Source of the DNA: Aquatica leii
Lineage: Eukaryota > Arthropoda > Insecta > Coleoptera > Lampyridae
DNA: 64,000 bases
NCBI GenBank assembly: GCA_035610365.1
Contig: CM069439.1
Span: 9,936,001 to 10,000,000, forward strand
Direction: 5' to 3'
Shown piece after piece: positions 44,816-57,694 of this stretch. Both the position numbers and the translations under genes were made by a program. Each line of letters starts with the position of its first letter. Within the stretch, counting starts at the first letter, position 1. The notes under the pieces were generated by a model, which ran no database searches, was not told the DNA's origin, and worked only from the letters and a program-made list of their open reading frames with translations.

Positions 44816-45181
44816 CTAAAATAAGAAAACCAAGCATCAGTATTTAAAAACAAACAATTCTGTTGATACTTTTACTATATCAAACAAGAAATCTAAAAGC
44901 TTACAACATGCATGGTGTAAACTTTGTAAAAGTGCAAAAAACACTACTTTTTGTAAACTATTATTTGGATTGTAAAAGCTTCTTCACATTAAAAGCTTTA
45001 GAACTTTTTCTCCGCGTGAATAATGACTTTACTTTGGCTAAAGATTCTGTGTACGATTTTGTCCGTCTCTTTCAGTATGGGAAAATTACAGCAACACTTT
45101 TGTTTCGATTGAATGTTTACAGGTCTAGCAAAAAAGAAGCTTTTAATACAGGTATTTGTGGTTCAAACAGTGACACTGTAC
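44816..45181. other. Intron or upstream sequence before RasGRF exon 1
   Basis: An open frame of 125 codons on the plus strand (44863-45240) has no recognisable family and runs into the MITE; I take it as chance. Confidence 0.45.
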
Positions 45182-45325
45182 CAGTGTTTCCCAACCTTTT
45201 TTATCCGCGCCACACTGTTATATTATTATATTGCTTCTGACACGCTAAAATTGCTAGGGTAAAAAGCATTTTCATTAATTTTTACATGTTTATTAACTTC
45301 AAAACACACGCGTTATGAAACACTG
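45182..45325 (+). mobile_element. hAT-type MITE (144 bp)
   Basis: Left end CAGTGTTTCCCAACC, right end (inverted) CAGTGTTTCATAACGCG. It is flanked by CACTGTAC (45174-45181) and CACTATAC (45326-45333), an 8-base duplication with one difference. It has no coding capacity, so it depended on a hAT transposase elsewhere. Confidence 0.68.
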
Positions 45326-45639
45326 CACTATACACCTGTTTTGTAGGATTTTTTAGTATTCCATTTCAAAAAAATTGAACACTTAAAAAAGTCATTCACA
45401 AAAATACTAAAGACAAAGCAAAAACTGGTTTAAGAATCGATATAAGTACAAATTTCATACACCTGGTTTCAATTTTTGGTTCAAACAGGCAATCTTTGCT
45501 CAGAATTCTGACATAGTACCGTTAGTTAATAACCAGACAAAGATTTTTTAAAAATTGGCATTAGGAATTAATTTGCACCGGCAGGGACGGCTTTGTTCTT
45601 CACTTAATTTTTGCGCTTATTGTGTAGTGGTACCAAACT
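45326..45639. other. Spacer without assignable feature
   Basis: AT-rich, no repeat ends seen. Confidence 0.45.
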
Positions 45640-46860
45640 AGGTTAGTTTGGAATTGCTATTGGCAGCATTTGCAGTTCTGTCATTCAGTTGCTGATCCGT
45701 AGTAACTGGCTGCAATTTTGCAAAATCCGTCAGTTAAGAGCGTGTACGGATTAATTTGTCGAAAAATGTATTTAATAACGGTTGCAAGTACATAGATACA
45801 TTCTGTTATATCTGGAGAAATACGCAATTGTATTAATAATGTGTCCGATAATTGCCTGGCATCTTCAAGACATGTTTTCGACCAAATCAACAGCGAATTA
45901 ATTTGGCAAACACCACCAAATGCAACGAATTTCTAGTGTTAACTGCTTCAAAGTGAACACTTTTCTTCCACAAAACTTGTGCTTAATATATGCTCATACA
46001 TTTTTAATCGGATTTGCATCAAGTAGCTGCGACGACCAAGCAAGTGTAACAATGCTAGACTGCTCTTTCCATGCGGTGCAAAGGTTGGGATGTTTGCGAT
46101 CGTAGTGCTCCTGTAAGATTCAGTCCTCGTTTTTCTTGATGAATCAACGTTTTCCAGTCGATAATTAATATTTCTGATATATTCCGAGTATTTCCGAGCA
46201 TTCAAGTTATGGGTAAACAGATACCAAGTTCCAAAACACAGAGCTAAGATGCATGTTTGTAGGGCGTTCCACGGCTCGCTCTATTGACCTTTTGATGAAG
46301 GTTGACCAAGCTCTGAACGATAACATATCCTCAAACAAGCTTCGTACATAAAAATGACATTGTCGATATTGTCCTTCGCCCAAGCGAGTTGTTTCATCAC
46401 GTGTGTTTCAACGAATAAAAGCTTCCCCACTTCGCTATTTAATGTCATGAGCACGGAGATGGGGTCGGTTAGCTACGTACGATATATCAGTTTCAATTTT
46501 GCTGCTCTTCGGCGCAATGTTATCTTAGGGTTTCGCGAAAACAAGTTCACAATCTGTTTTTCGACTTTAGGGGTTACTTTTTCTATCAAGTCACGTTCCG
46601 GTCGTCGACCGTTTTTGCCTTCATATATCGTTGCACTCACTTACTAACGAATTACTTTTTCATGTAATTAGCAGTCACTACATGAGACGTTTTTGGACTT
46701 ATTCGGTGGATACAGAGGAACACAACGTCGTAACGCGACGCGTCGCGGTACTCATAGCGCTTCACGTGTTTCCTTGCAAAAATTTAATGCTAACTGAATC
46801 TTTCGTGACAAAGGCTCCCTCCATTGATTTACGAAAGAATTAGGGCTCTTAGTTATGCCG
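45640..46860 (-). pseudogene. Tc1-like transposase remnant
   Basis: Read leftward, FVNQWREPLSRKIQLALNFC (about 46830-46770) is near the N-terminus. WAKDNIDNVIFMYEACLRIC (about 46382-46320) covers the first catalytic D motif, where the usual SDE is altered to YEA. Then come LNARKYSEYIRNINYRLENV (46205-46150) and, in another frame, WSSQLLDANPIKNV (about 46040-45995). The catalytic glutamate of PIENVW is a lysine and a stop follows. AYIKHKFCGRKVFTLKQLTL (about 45993-45934), RCQAIIGHI end the reading near 45830. It matches the C-terminal half of Tc1 transposases. Terminal repeats not identified. Confidence 0.7.
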
Positions 46861-46939
46861 TATACGCTCTTAATTAACTGATTGTACCTTCCGGTCATTA
46901 TCTATGAGGGGATCGTCAAAGCAATATAAAATACCATTT

Positions 46940-48095
46940 GCTACGATAAAAAAACATATCATGAACGACACGGAAGAAAGGCTGGAAGTCGAAGCATATT
47001 CTCTAATACTGAACAAGTTACGATTCTAAATGCGGTCGCGAAATGTGCAGATTAGGGATTTCACCTAACTGGAATGAAAGTTAGAATGTTTGCAAATAGT
47101 TATTTAGACAACCAAAGTCGTACAATTTCTCAATTCCAAAATAATATGACGGAAAAGGTCTGGGTTTACAGTTTACTGAAGTGACACAAAACAATTGTGG
47201 CACCACGTGTATCAGAAAATATAAATACAGCAAGAGCAAGTGTGTCTTGAGATACCATTACCAAGTATTTTTATAAGTTGACCGATACGTTACAAAATGT
47301 GCCACCGGGAAACATATTCAATTACGATAAGATTAAGCGACGAACTCGGAAAAGTGAAAGGTATATATAGATGCCTAGAAAAAATTGCCATTGCTTAAAA
47401 AGTGCCACTACCATAATGATATGCGAGGAAGCCGTATGTATTCAAACATATTTTCTTTCTGGTTCGGAGTGTTTTTCTGCCAAACGCCTTAAAGGAAAAA
47501 AGAAGTTGAGAGGTGACAATTTAGCCTCTCACCTCAATGACGCCGTCATCCGTTTATGCGAAAACAATAACGTCTCATTTGTGTGTTTACTGACACACAT
47601 AGATGTAAACTGCCCGCTGTGGCTAATAAAGGTTGCATGTGGATCTATACTAACGAATTACAAAATGTACGCCCGTCAAGTAAAGAATACCAAAAAAAAA
47701 TTTCCTAAGCTTCTGAAGAAAGCACTGAATAAAATAACTGAGACACAAACAAAACATAAGCTTGGCGATGATAAAAAATCTGGTGTTCAGCCCAATTTAA
47801 TCAACAGATTTATGCTACGGAAATATATTCTCTCAATTTATAAAAAGTGCTTCAAAAACTCTTTGGAAATGAAAACCCAGCACAGGAAGTAAAGAATACA
47901 ATAAAAAACTTTTTAAGAAAAAAGCGTTATGGAAACACCACAGAAAGCACACAAAGCAGAAAGAAAAGCAGATTAGCCACTGATCTTGGTAAAAGTGTGA
48001 CAACTGCTAACAGCATTAGCAGTAGTTTAGACAAAGATGTTCCATTGCAACTGTCGGACGAAAACGATAAAATTGGCAACGCCGCTGATTAAGAA
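46940..48095 (+). pseudogene. pogo/Tigger-like (Jerky-type) DDE transposase remnant
   Basis: A plus-strand reading starts with the DNA-binding part (FSNTEQVTILNAVAKCA near 47000-47055). It goes through NVPPGNIFNYDKIKR (about 47297-47340), where the first catalytic DET is DKI. The 173-residue open frame 47371-47892 has KSATTIMICEEAV and then KLRGDNLASHLNDAVIRLCE (about 47505-47563), whose GDN holds the second aspartate, and NNNVSFVCLLTHIDVNCPLW, the usual region of the third aspartate. The segment between AICEE and LRGDN is shortened. The C-terminal tail 47847-48092 is low-complexity and polar. Similar to Jerky/Tigger proteins; dead because of the altered first motif and stops. Confidence 0.68.
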
Positions 48096-49409
48096 AAGTC
48101 GATTAGGAGGAACGTATGCTTGCTGACACATTCGTACTAGTACAGTTTGCTTCTGAAAAAAAGAAGTCAGGGTACTATAAATACGTTTGTGTAATGAATA
48201 CTCAGTTTTTTGCGACGAAAATAAAATGGACGATTAAGATCATAAAGTATTTCGCCTTGTGAAGACTGACATTTCAATCTATCACAAATATAATTGCTAT
48301 ACTACTTGTTAAATTTACTACACCAAACTGGCACTTATAGTAGCATTTTAGACCAGCAAAAATGTATCTAAAGATTTTGATCTTAAATCAATAACAGCGG
48401 AGTAAGCAACGTTACATAAAAAAAGGACTAACTGAGTTACAAATTTTGATTGTGTACGACAGGTTTAGTTCTAAAACGTAGTACATGCTAGCGTTTTAAA
48501 TAATGTCTTGCGATGCTCCCAAATGTAAAATTTTGCTTTCGATTTAGTTAAAACAATTTAAACATTTTGCAAAAACCAAAACATACAAACTCAGAAGAAT
48601 TGTCAAGAATTTTAAATACATTAGATTTAAAGTTAAAAGAGTAATTAAAACGTTACGGTTTGAGTTTGAGGTTTAACGTGAACTACAGTGCACCGCCGCT
48701 TAATAGAATCACATTGAGAATTGAGGTTGTTAATAACAATAATCCAATATTAACAATACCCGATATTAAAAAAATAAATAACTGTTCAATAGTTAAAAAG
48801 CAGTAAATGCATACAACGTGTATCTGATTAACAGGTTGTTAATTTAGAAGATAAAATTATAGCATCAATACAAGCAAAAAATAACGAAATAAAAGTAATA
48901 AAACATTTCAAAAAAATCAAAATTTTGAGCCAAATTATCACATAAGACGTAGTTAAATTAAGTTGTTATTCTAAGAACTGCACATTTTTTCCAACGCATT
49001 TACAGATATGTAAATGAGATAATCTTACGTAGTCAAATAAATAAAACTAGAAAACAAAAACTAAATATACAAAAGAAGTATTTTTAGGGCACATTGATTA
49101 TATTTTTTACTTACTCTACAAACGTATTGTAAAAATTCAGTTAAAAAATTCATGCAAATAGGTTATTGTTCATGTATAGAAACAAACCTTATTATATATA
49201 ATTACGGTAAACAATGTTTTGTCTATGTAGGAGCATACGTTCGACCCGTTCTTTAATACAGTGTTAACATTAACCGACTGATAACATAATTCGTGATTTC
49301 AAGAAGCAACGTGTACCGTATTAAAAACCTTACTAAAACAAAAACAAATTAAATTATTAAGGCAATAATTTACAAACATCAATTTCACTATATCTAACAA
49401 CAACTTAGC
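48096..49409. other. AT-rich stretch with a possible pogo-type end
   Basis: CAGTGCACCGCCGCTTAATA at 48688 resembles pogo/Tigger inverted ends, oriented as a left end. No matching right end was found. Confidence 0.35.
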
Positions 49410-49700
49410 AGATAACTAATACTTTTTTAATTTGTTTCTAAATATAAATAAAATACTTTACAAAAAACTTATTTAATATTGTAAGAATAACGTATTGAAG
49501 CAAACAAAATAAATTATTTGTACTTGACATTTTGTTATTTTTCTTTGTAGGTTGAAATCTATTCATCTCATCTTTGTATTTTGCATCATTAGTATTTTCT
49601 TTTTTTAGATTATTTTTTATATTTTTATTATGTTGGGTTTAACTGTTAAAAAGGTTTTTTTTTAATTTAGCTTAGTTTTGTAATAATTGCCACATGTCCT
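49410..49700 (+). repeat. Dispersed AT-rich repeat, copy 2
   Basis: Direct copy of the repeat at 43240: TTTAATTTGTTTCTAAATAT, GTAAGAATAACGTATT, AACAAAATAAATTATTTGTA and TTTTCTTTGTAGGTTG. Indels of one to several bases separate the copies. Confidence 0.7.
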
Positions 49701-52009
49701 ATAAATTATAAAATTTTTAAAAATTTGTTTGGTAACGTTTTAACTTTCAAAATTAAATGAATTCGTATCTCTGAGAAACAAAAAATTACTACTAAATTTA
49801 AGCACATAATTTTAGCCCTAATTTGAAAAAAAACATTTTTTTACAACCAGACCATTTCCCAAACGATTAGAAAAGTTTGTTTAATATTTTTTTTGTTCTT
49901 AAGTGTTTCTATAAAATGAAGATTTTATAGCACATGGAATTTGAATACTGAATATTTTTTTTAAGTTTCATTTGTTGTTGACTTAATAACGATGTTGAGA
50001 CTTATTTAACATTTAAGGCTTAGCTCAAATAAGTACTATTTAACTTGTATAGAAAATATAATGGTATTGTTTTAATTTTTTTTAGAAACGTTTGTATCTA
50101 CCTACGTAGTATTAGGTATTTTATGTATAAGTTATTTTAGTAATTCTTTATTTTGAATGATACTAAAAATACTTATTGCAATACAATTAATGAGAAACAA
50201 TAAATAAACTAAAAAAACTCAAAGAAAATATATTCAATTATAGAACGTAAAGTAATACGCAAACAGCAATCGAAAGATTCAATCAATTAAATTTGGTTTG
50301 AGGATTTTTCATTTATTTGTTTTCCTATAGAACATAAATTGAATAAAAACACACCAACGATTATTTTTAAATTAATAAATAATTAAGATACGTTGTTGCA
50401 GAAGCTACTCAAAAATAAACAATAATAACAATACGGTAAAGGTCAAAATTTATACAAACATTGCTATTCAGTTTTTAATTGCCTTTAAGTTCAGATGAGT
50501 TATTTTACGTCTATTAAAATAATACATTGTATTTAATATACAGAAAGTTTTTAAAGTATAAAATACAGCTTTCGTGTCTTTGTTTACTGATATGCATAAC
50601 AATATTTTTCTCTCAAGTTACAATTAACTCGGTATCGTATTGTCCGCAAACGTCGTAATTAAAGATTTTTTACTGGAAAATCTGTGTAAAAGAACGCTAT
50701 ACAAGATACAAACCAAGACACGCTTTTGAAAAACGCCAGAAAATATTTTACGTATAAAATTTTTCATATTTTGCATAAGAGGACGAAAAATGTTATTTTT
50801 AGTTTAAACAATAAAATTTGCCAAACGACTAGTAGGTAATAGTACATATCTGCAATACATTAAAAAATACTGATTCTTCTTGATTATAGCTTAATTCCAA
50901 CTATAAATTTTCTTAGTTTTAAGATTAATATAATTTTAGCTAACTTTTACTAAAAATACAGTCGGCTTACCACAAAATTTTACAAAAAAGCTACAGGTAA
51001 TGTGCTTTATGTTTAAATTTAAATTAAAATACGTAAAAAAATAGTATTCACAAATTATATAACTGTATTGTAAATATATGTTTTGTAGAAAAACCACTAA
51101 AACTGCTTTTACTTACACCGATGCTTAAAATTCCTGAAAAATCTGTAAACGTAATTATTAACTGTCAAACCTTTTTCATAATTTTTTTCTATAAAATAAT
51201 GTTTTTAATAAAAAATGCATTTTATCACAAAATGGCAGTTTTTGGTGTAGGTATCTTAATGAGAAAATATTTCCCTAGAGCACTCGACTTTAGTAATAAA
51301 GCGCCCATTTATTGCATGACTGCTTTTTCTAAATTAAAACGTACGTGCTAACAATAATTTTGTAGAATTTTCAAATTATTCTTATATTATATAGCAATAT
51401 TAGTGTTTTTAACTTTATACAAAAATTTTTTAATTAAAAAAGACCAGTAAAAACGCAATTTTCGTGAAATTTATTTGCGTTGTTTATTAAAAAGAAAACA
51501 ATTTTTCAAAATATATAATAAAGTTTGTAAAAAACATTTGTCTTTGTATTTAATCTTAAATATTGATTTTGTTATAAAAGACGTTTTAATTAAGAAGGTT
51601 TTTTTAATCCCATTTGTCAATTTTTTAATTAATTTATATGAACGAATTCTGACAAGCTAAAATTTAAACTTTTAGAACAATTTAAGCAGCGAAATAATAT
51701 CAGTAAATGAAGGCCAGTAGATTTAATTAAGAATTGGGTACTATTAGAAAATTAACTCATTGACATAGACATTGGTAAGTAAACTCTCAGTTTTATGAAA
51801 ATTTTTTACTAGAATTTTTAATTTATTATACGTTTTTATTCAAAAGTTTTTTGAATTTCGCGTATGTTATATCAAATAGTAGATTATTTTTTTTTACATG
51901 GCATTAAAATGTGATTGGTTTTTTGTTAATACAGAAAGTGGGGTTTCTAATTTTTATTTTTTATATTTGTAGTTTTTTCTAAGTAACAAATATTATTTTT
52001 ATTATATAT
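49701..52009. other. Long AT-rich non-coding stretch
   Basis: Open frames at 51121-51351 and 51475-51660 are hydrophobic, Lys/Phe-rich and without known domains; I treat them as chance. Nothing else is named. Confidence 0.5.
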
Positions 52010-52275
52010 TTATATACCGGTGTCGCAGTTTTCGATCATCTCTCCCGCATGCATTTGTATTTTTACAAATGCACGGGACCTACAGTTTAATGCTGAATCC
52101 GAACGGCAAGATGCTGTTGGCATAAGTACACTGTGCAAATTTGCCAGACCTGCGAAGGGAGAGCTTACCGAAGTGTTATAAATTTTTAGACGTCACCGGA
52201 ATTAGAATTCTAGTTCTGCCAGCGTAGTAAATCAGCGCCAAGCGCTTGACTCACTACGCCACGGTGACTCTATCA
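52010..52275 (-). repeat. tRNA-derived SINE-like repeat
   Basis: On the minus strand it starts GTCACCGTGGCGTAGTGAGT, with an A-box-like TGGCGTAGTGAGTC, and about 50 bases further AGAATTCTAATTCCGG may be a decayed B box. The body continues GGTCTGGCAAATTTGCACAG and TGCCGTTCGGATTCAGCATT, AAACTGTAGGTCCC. It ends in a hairpin (GCATTTGTA/TACAAATGC, 52053-52075) and GCGACACCGGTATATA. I recall similar repeats in other insects but cannot check. Confidence 0.52.
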
Positions 52276-52421
52276 TTGGTGTACTAAAGTTAATTTCGAT
52301 ACACATACCTAATCTGTCAAATGCCGAATATGTGAGTCCGTCTTAAAATGTTGTAGATTAGAGCTAGACAAAATCAATGACAGCACTATAGAATAACTCA
52401 TCCGAAAACAATGAGGAGTCA

Positions 52422-53537
52422 ATGACACATTTTAGTGATCGCGAAATAAATGAAGCTCCTCAACAGCTTGACACTGAAGAATTGGAAATTACCAAAAACA
52501 AGAATGTCAGTTTAAGACAAAATGCAAATAAAGTAACCAAAACACATGAACTTGAAACCGAAAAAGGCATTGAATGGAAAAATTTCAAGGAAGGATGTTT
52601 TTTATGTTCTTATTCCATTCACGAAAAAAATTATTTAGAAACATATTTGAATATATTGTCTAATATGTATGCCACACAAACCATAGTGAATTCACTTTGC
52701 GGATAATGAGAACTATCTCTAGAATAACAGACTCCACAAAATCCAGAGTTTGGTCGATAAGGTAGTCTGTAGTTTTCAGACGACACTCGAATCTGGCCAA
52801 ACAATTTGCATTGACCAATCACTAATACCATTCCGTTGTCGTGTTGTTCTGTTCTTATATCTTAAAGAAAAACATCAGGCTATGCCTGTAACTTAGAAAT
52901 TTACGCCGGTAAGAATCTTGACCATAACCTAACGATTCCATCCAAAGTTGTGATAAAATTGCGGGAGAAACATGGTTAAAGATAATTGGTACACTAGTAT
53001 ATCATTAGCCAAACAATTACTAAATAGACAAATACACTTAATTAGCACCTTGAGGAAGAACCGCAAAGAAAATCTGCGCAAAATAAAACAAAACCCGGTG
53101 AATACATTGCACTCGATTCTCAAATTGAAGTGCGAAATCCTCAGGAAAAACTGGAGTTGGTACTTGCCTACAATCAAGGAAATTGCTTATTTATCAGTCA
53201 GATCAAATGACAGCTTACCAATCGCTACTTGAAAAAACTATTAAGTGGTATGGAGAACTGACGTTTGAGATCTTGCTAAACACTGCTATGATAAATGATC
53301 TATTGATGTATAAAGAAATCAAACGTGTGGATACAGGCATCCTAGAATTTTGTAAATCAGTGGCTTATGGTTTGTGCAATGCATGCCTTTCTTCAGAAGT
53401 AGTTCAGGAAGTCACACCAAGCAAGAATCGTCGTTCAGGTTATGAACTTTCTGAAAAAGAAAATGTAAACCGTGTCAGAAGTGTTAGGAGATCGTGAAAA
53501 CAAACTATGACTGGCGTGTAGTTAAAAACTTGAAGAG
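52422..53537 (+). pseudogene. piggyBac transposase B, main part, broken
   Basis: The N-terminal frame 52422-52706 has an acidic, polar stretch (QQLDTEELEI) as in piggyBac proteins. In another frame, GQTICIDQSLIPFRCR (about 52793-52847) contains the first catalytic aspartate (52813-52815; family pattern ITIDESLIPFRGR). VKDNWYTSISLAKQLLNRQI (about 52975-53034) contains the second aspartate, followed by HLISTLRKNRKEN. TIKWYGELTFEILLNTAMIN (about 53240-53299) and GILEFCKSVAYGL complete the C-terminal part before the cysteine finger. Several frames are needed and some segments are missing, so it is dead. Confidence 0.78.
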
Positions 53538-54738
53538 CAGTGGTTCTCAAAGTGGTTTCTACGGATCCCCAAGAGTCGCCGGAATCATTTGGAGTGTCCG
53601 TGGAAAATTAAAATTGATTTGGGGGTAAGTCAGGCTTATCTATAGGTTTATACAAGAACGCAATAGAGCCGATACCTGCACTACCTAGTCTATAATATAA
53701 ACTATAAAAAAGTCGTGCATCTAATCAACAATTTTAAGCAAAATTATACTCTTATTTAAGTTGATTAAAATCTGCGAATGTTTGGAATTGGCGAGGAACT
53801 TATTCTACCAACTATAAGTGAAGTAATACGCACTGTGTTGCACAAACCACCTTTCGATATTATAAAAAGAATTCCACTGAGTAATAATACTGTACGAAGA
53901 AGGATCGAGGAAATGACTCAATGTGTAAAAAACTGTTAATGTGAATACTTAAATACATCTGAATTCTCTTTACAGCTTGACGAGTCAACATTATCAGGAA
54001 ACGAAACTTTACTTTTAGCTTATGTGAGGTTTGTAAAAAAAGAAAATTTTTTTCAAGAATGGTTATTTGCTAAATGTTTGGAAAGCGATACAAATGGTGA
54101 AACGTTAATTACTTTTAAAAGATTTTTGATGTAAAACCTATATCCTTGACTAATATCATCCCCGTTGCTACTGTCGGTGCTCCGGCAATGGTAGGACGAC
54201 ACCGAGGCTTTCTGGCATACTAAAAACAAGCTATACTGAATGTATTATTGGTACATTGTGTCATTCATCGACACCATTTGGTAGCAAAAGACCCTAGTGA
54301 ACGAATCACTACATTATGTTATTAGAGCAGTTAATAAATATAATCAAAAGGAATGTCTTGAATGAGAGATTATTTGCTCAACTTTGTTTGGAAAATGATG
54401 ACGTACGTTGGTTATCTAAAAGTGCACGTTTGGATCGCTTCTATTTGCTCTTTGATTTAGTGTTGGAATTCTTGGAGAACACAGACAATGATTTGCGGCA
54501 CAATTTAATTATTTCAAAAAATGACATCGCTGACATCACTTATTTATTTGCCAGATTTAACGAAACTAATTTGAAACTACAAGGTGGTACATTAAATTTA
54601 ATCAAAGCTAATAGTGTAATGTCTGCGTTTGTTGCAAAACTTTTGCTGTACAAACAAAACTTGGAAAGAGGAGCATGTTCTTAGTTTCCAAATCTTTCAA
54701 AATTGCAAAATAGAGATAAAGATTTGTTTGCTTATTGT

Positions 54739-57694
54739 CAGGGGACGTAGCGAGGGGTGGGCCAGGCCTACCCTATATTTTCTAGGCCCACCCATATGTC
54801 CATCCTGGAGAGTAAGTAGAGATACAAAAAAAAATTATCAAAGACCTGCGGAGATAAATAAATGAAAAAAAAAATCCAAAGATTTTATTAAGTATTTTAA
54901 ATATCACAGCTCCTACAATGTGCAGAATGAAAAATAATGCTAATACAATATTATAGGTGCGGTTTTGTTTTCATCGGAAATGCGGCGTGACCAATCTTAC
55001 CTTAAATGTTAGAATTTTTTTGTCGATTCGGACATACAAACAAAATAAAAGATCATATTTTTTAAAATGTATTGTCCTTGTACTTTACATTATGTTTTTA
55101 GTCTTGATAACAAGTCATTTATTATTTTATTCAGTTCAGTTGGTTTTTAGATTTGGTACGTAAGACTATCGTGTGCAGTGCTTCTTACGTGTTGATTATT
55201 GATTTTTTAAGTATTTGTAATTTATAATTTTCATAATGAGTGGTAGTGGCAAAAGAACTTTAGTGAACTATTTTGGTTCTCCAAAGAAAGTTAAACCAAA
55301 TAAGGAATCACAAATTTTGTCATCGTCAGCTTCCGATAACGCGGTTTTTACTTAAAACAAAAACATTTCCGCGTCTATGGTAGAATCCAGCCTATGTTTT
55401 GATTTAGCTTTGGAATTGATTGACACCGCATTTGAATCTGAAGCTGAGGAAACAGTGACTATTGAAGATCGGTTATGCAATCAGCAGCAGCAACCCAACA
55501 AGAAGTTACGGAAGTCAGAAAAAAAGCGCCGGGAAGTGGTGATATTTTACAGAGTTATGAAGATGGACCACCGCAACCACTACTAAAATTCTACCCAAAA
55601 ACAAAATTTAATAATAGAGAAAGACAGTTTAATTTTGGCTGGTTCAAATTATACCCGGACTGGTTAAAATACAGAGTGATCTTCGACGTCGCATTTGTTT
55701 TGTTTGCAGACATTTTTTGATAAATTGGGACATCAGTGATGTGTTGGCAGCGTCGGTTTTAAGAATTGGAAGAGAACCTTAGAAAAAGATTCAGGATTTA
55801 ATCAACATGATCGTGACAGTGAACATAATAAATGTTACATTAGGTGGCATGATCGTTGTAAAGCAAAAAATAAAAAACAACTATCAGTCGAAAGTCAAAA
55901 GGCACACTCGGCGTTTGTGGAAAAAAATAAAAACTATTTACGTGTGGTTATTGATATTTTAATTTTTACTTCAACACAATACATTTCACAAAGGAGATGT
56001 AATCAAAGCCAGGACAATTCTAACAGAGGGAATTTTATTGAGATGTTATATCTTTTCGCTAAACATATTCCTGTGATTAAAAAAATGGTGGATAAAGTGT
56101 CGAGGAACGCAAAATATACTAGCCTCCAAATACAAAACGAGATTTTGTTGATTTGCTCTGAAATAGTACAAAATTAACAGTGCAGCAAAAACTAAACAAA
56201 TAGCGGTAGTAATTCGTAATTAGTTACAGAGCACCATTTATGAGAGATCCATTTGATATCAAGCTGCAAAGAAATTAAATGCTCAAGCTTTGCTTTCATA
56301 TGTAAAAGACCTGTTTAATGAGTGTAAAATCGATATTCATAATTCATAAATGCATTGCACAGACCTATGATGACGCGAATCTAATGACTGACTATATAAA
56401 AGGTGTTCAAACATTTTTTAGACGCGAAGTTCCTCAAGCGATTTATATACACTGTTATAATCATAGAGTAAACTTGATTGTGGTTGATATTTGAAAGAAT
56501 TTATCACAGGGAAAATCTTTTTTTGACCTTTTAGAAACATTATATGTGTTTGTGTCCGGCTCTTCAATGTCTAATAAATTTATGGTAGTTTAGTGACAAC
56601 TGAATCCTTCAAAAAATCCAGTTAAATTAAAGAAAATTTGTTACACAAGGTGGACAGCTCAAGTGTATGGCAATTAAACAAAAAAAAAGAATTTTAAATA
56701 TGATTATCAGCGAAAGAAGTGATCGTGCACCAGAAGCCGTTGGCATATTACACCAAATCGATTTTAAATTCGTGTTTTCTTTGTTTATGTACTGCAAATT
56801 TTGAAATTATTTAGTGCAGCCAGTGACTTTTTTCAAAAAGCGTCATCCAATTTGGCGGAAGCTAATATTTTTATAAAATCTTTGATAGATGTTTTTACGG
56901 AAAGCTGACAGTACATGTATGTTTGAAATATATTCTGAAGCCGTCAATATTAGTGAAACAAATAATATTGAAATACCGAAAAACAAAAAATTGGAAACAA
57001 GGAAAAGGAAAATGCCCAAAATGCTAGAAAATTTTATTGTGACGACTAATGTAGAAGAAGAAATAATACCCGAAGAAAATCAATTTAAAACAGTAATATT
57101 TTATCCTACTTTGGATTTAATTTTGAAGGAACTGGGTGACCGTTTTGCCAGGGACAACGTGAACATTATTAATGCGATCAGTGATCTCCATCCGGGATTA
57201 TGACTGTCTGAAACCGTTAGTAGATCATTATAAAGCTGATAGTGAAACATTGAAAGCCGAACTAAAAATATTACCTAAAACAATAAATCAGTATGAACTA
57301 AAAAATAATGTAAATATTACTAATATAATGCAACTAATCGAGCTACTTAACACTTATAAAATCGCGTCTAGTAAAGCTTATAAACTAACAGTGACGGCTA
57401 TCACTATTCTTGTTTTTAGTGCGGGTTGTGAGCGTACATTTTTTTTTGAAAACATATCTCCGTAATAACATGATTGACGCGCCTAGCTATTCTGAACATT
57501 GAAAACGTTTTGGCAAAAAAAATTGGACCCTGAAGCAGTCATTCGGAAATTTGATTCCATAAACGTTAATAGGAGAATTGTTTAGCAATAAGTAAGTTTT
57601 TTTAATTCTATAATTCAAAATCTTTTTGAATGTCATAAAAAAAAATTGGCCCACTGACGGCTCACCCTACATAGAAATTCTAGCTACGTCCCTG
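54739..57694 (+). mobile_element. hAT transposon B (2,956 bp), nested in hAT A
   Basis: Left end CAGGGGACGTAGCGAG; right end, inverted, CAGGGACGTAGCTAG, the same apart from one extra G and one substitution. Both flanks are CTTATTGT (54731-54738 and 57695-57702), a perfect 8-base duplication. This makes it the youngest layer of the nest. Confidence 0.93.
55236..57465 (+). pseudogene. hAT B transposase (TTF-finger/ZMYM-like), broken
   Basis: The ATG at 55236 starts MSGSGKRTLVNYFGSPKKVK; a stop appears after 38 codons. Another frame carries DGPPQPLLKFYPKTKFNNRE and FNFGWFKLYPDWLKYRVIFD (about 55566-55685), the TTF-type finger region with several cysteines lost. QKAHSAFVEKNKNYLRVVID (about 55895-55955) follows, then LFAKHIPVIKKMVDKVSRNA. 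The C-terminal part is 56889-57465: YPTLDLILKELGDRFARDNV and, after a shift, TITILVFSAGCERTFFFENI, the hAT dimerisation motif. The middle with the catalytic residues is frameshifted several times. The order matches ZMYM1/TTF-type hAT proteins. Confidence 0.78.

Noticed and set aside
44863-45240. 125-codon plus-strand frame beside RasGRF exon 1
   Set aside because: Runs into the MITE at 45182, so its C-terminal part is transposon sequence; no domain in the rest.
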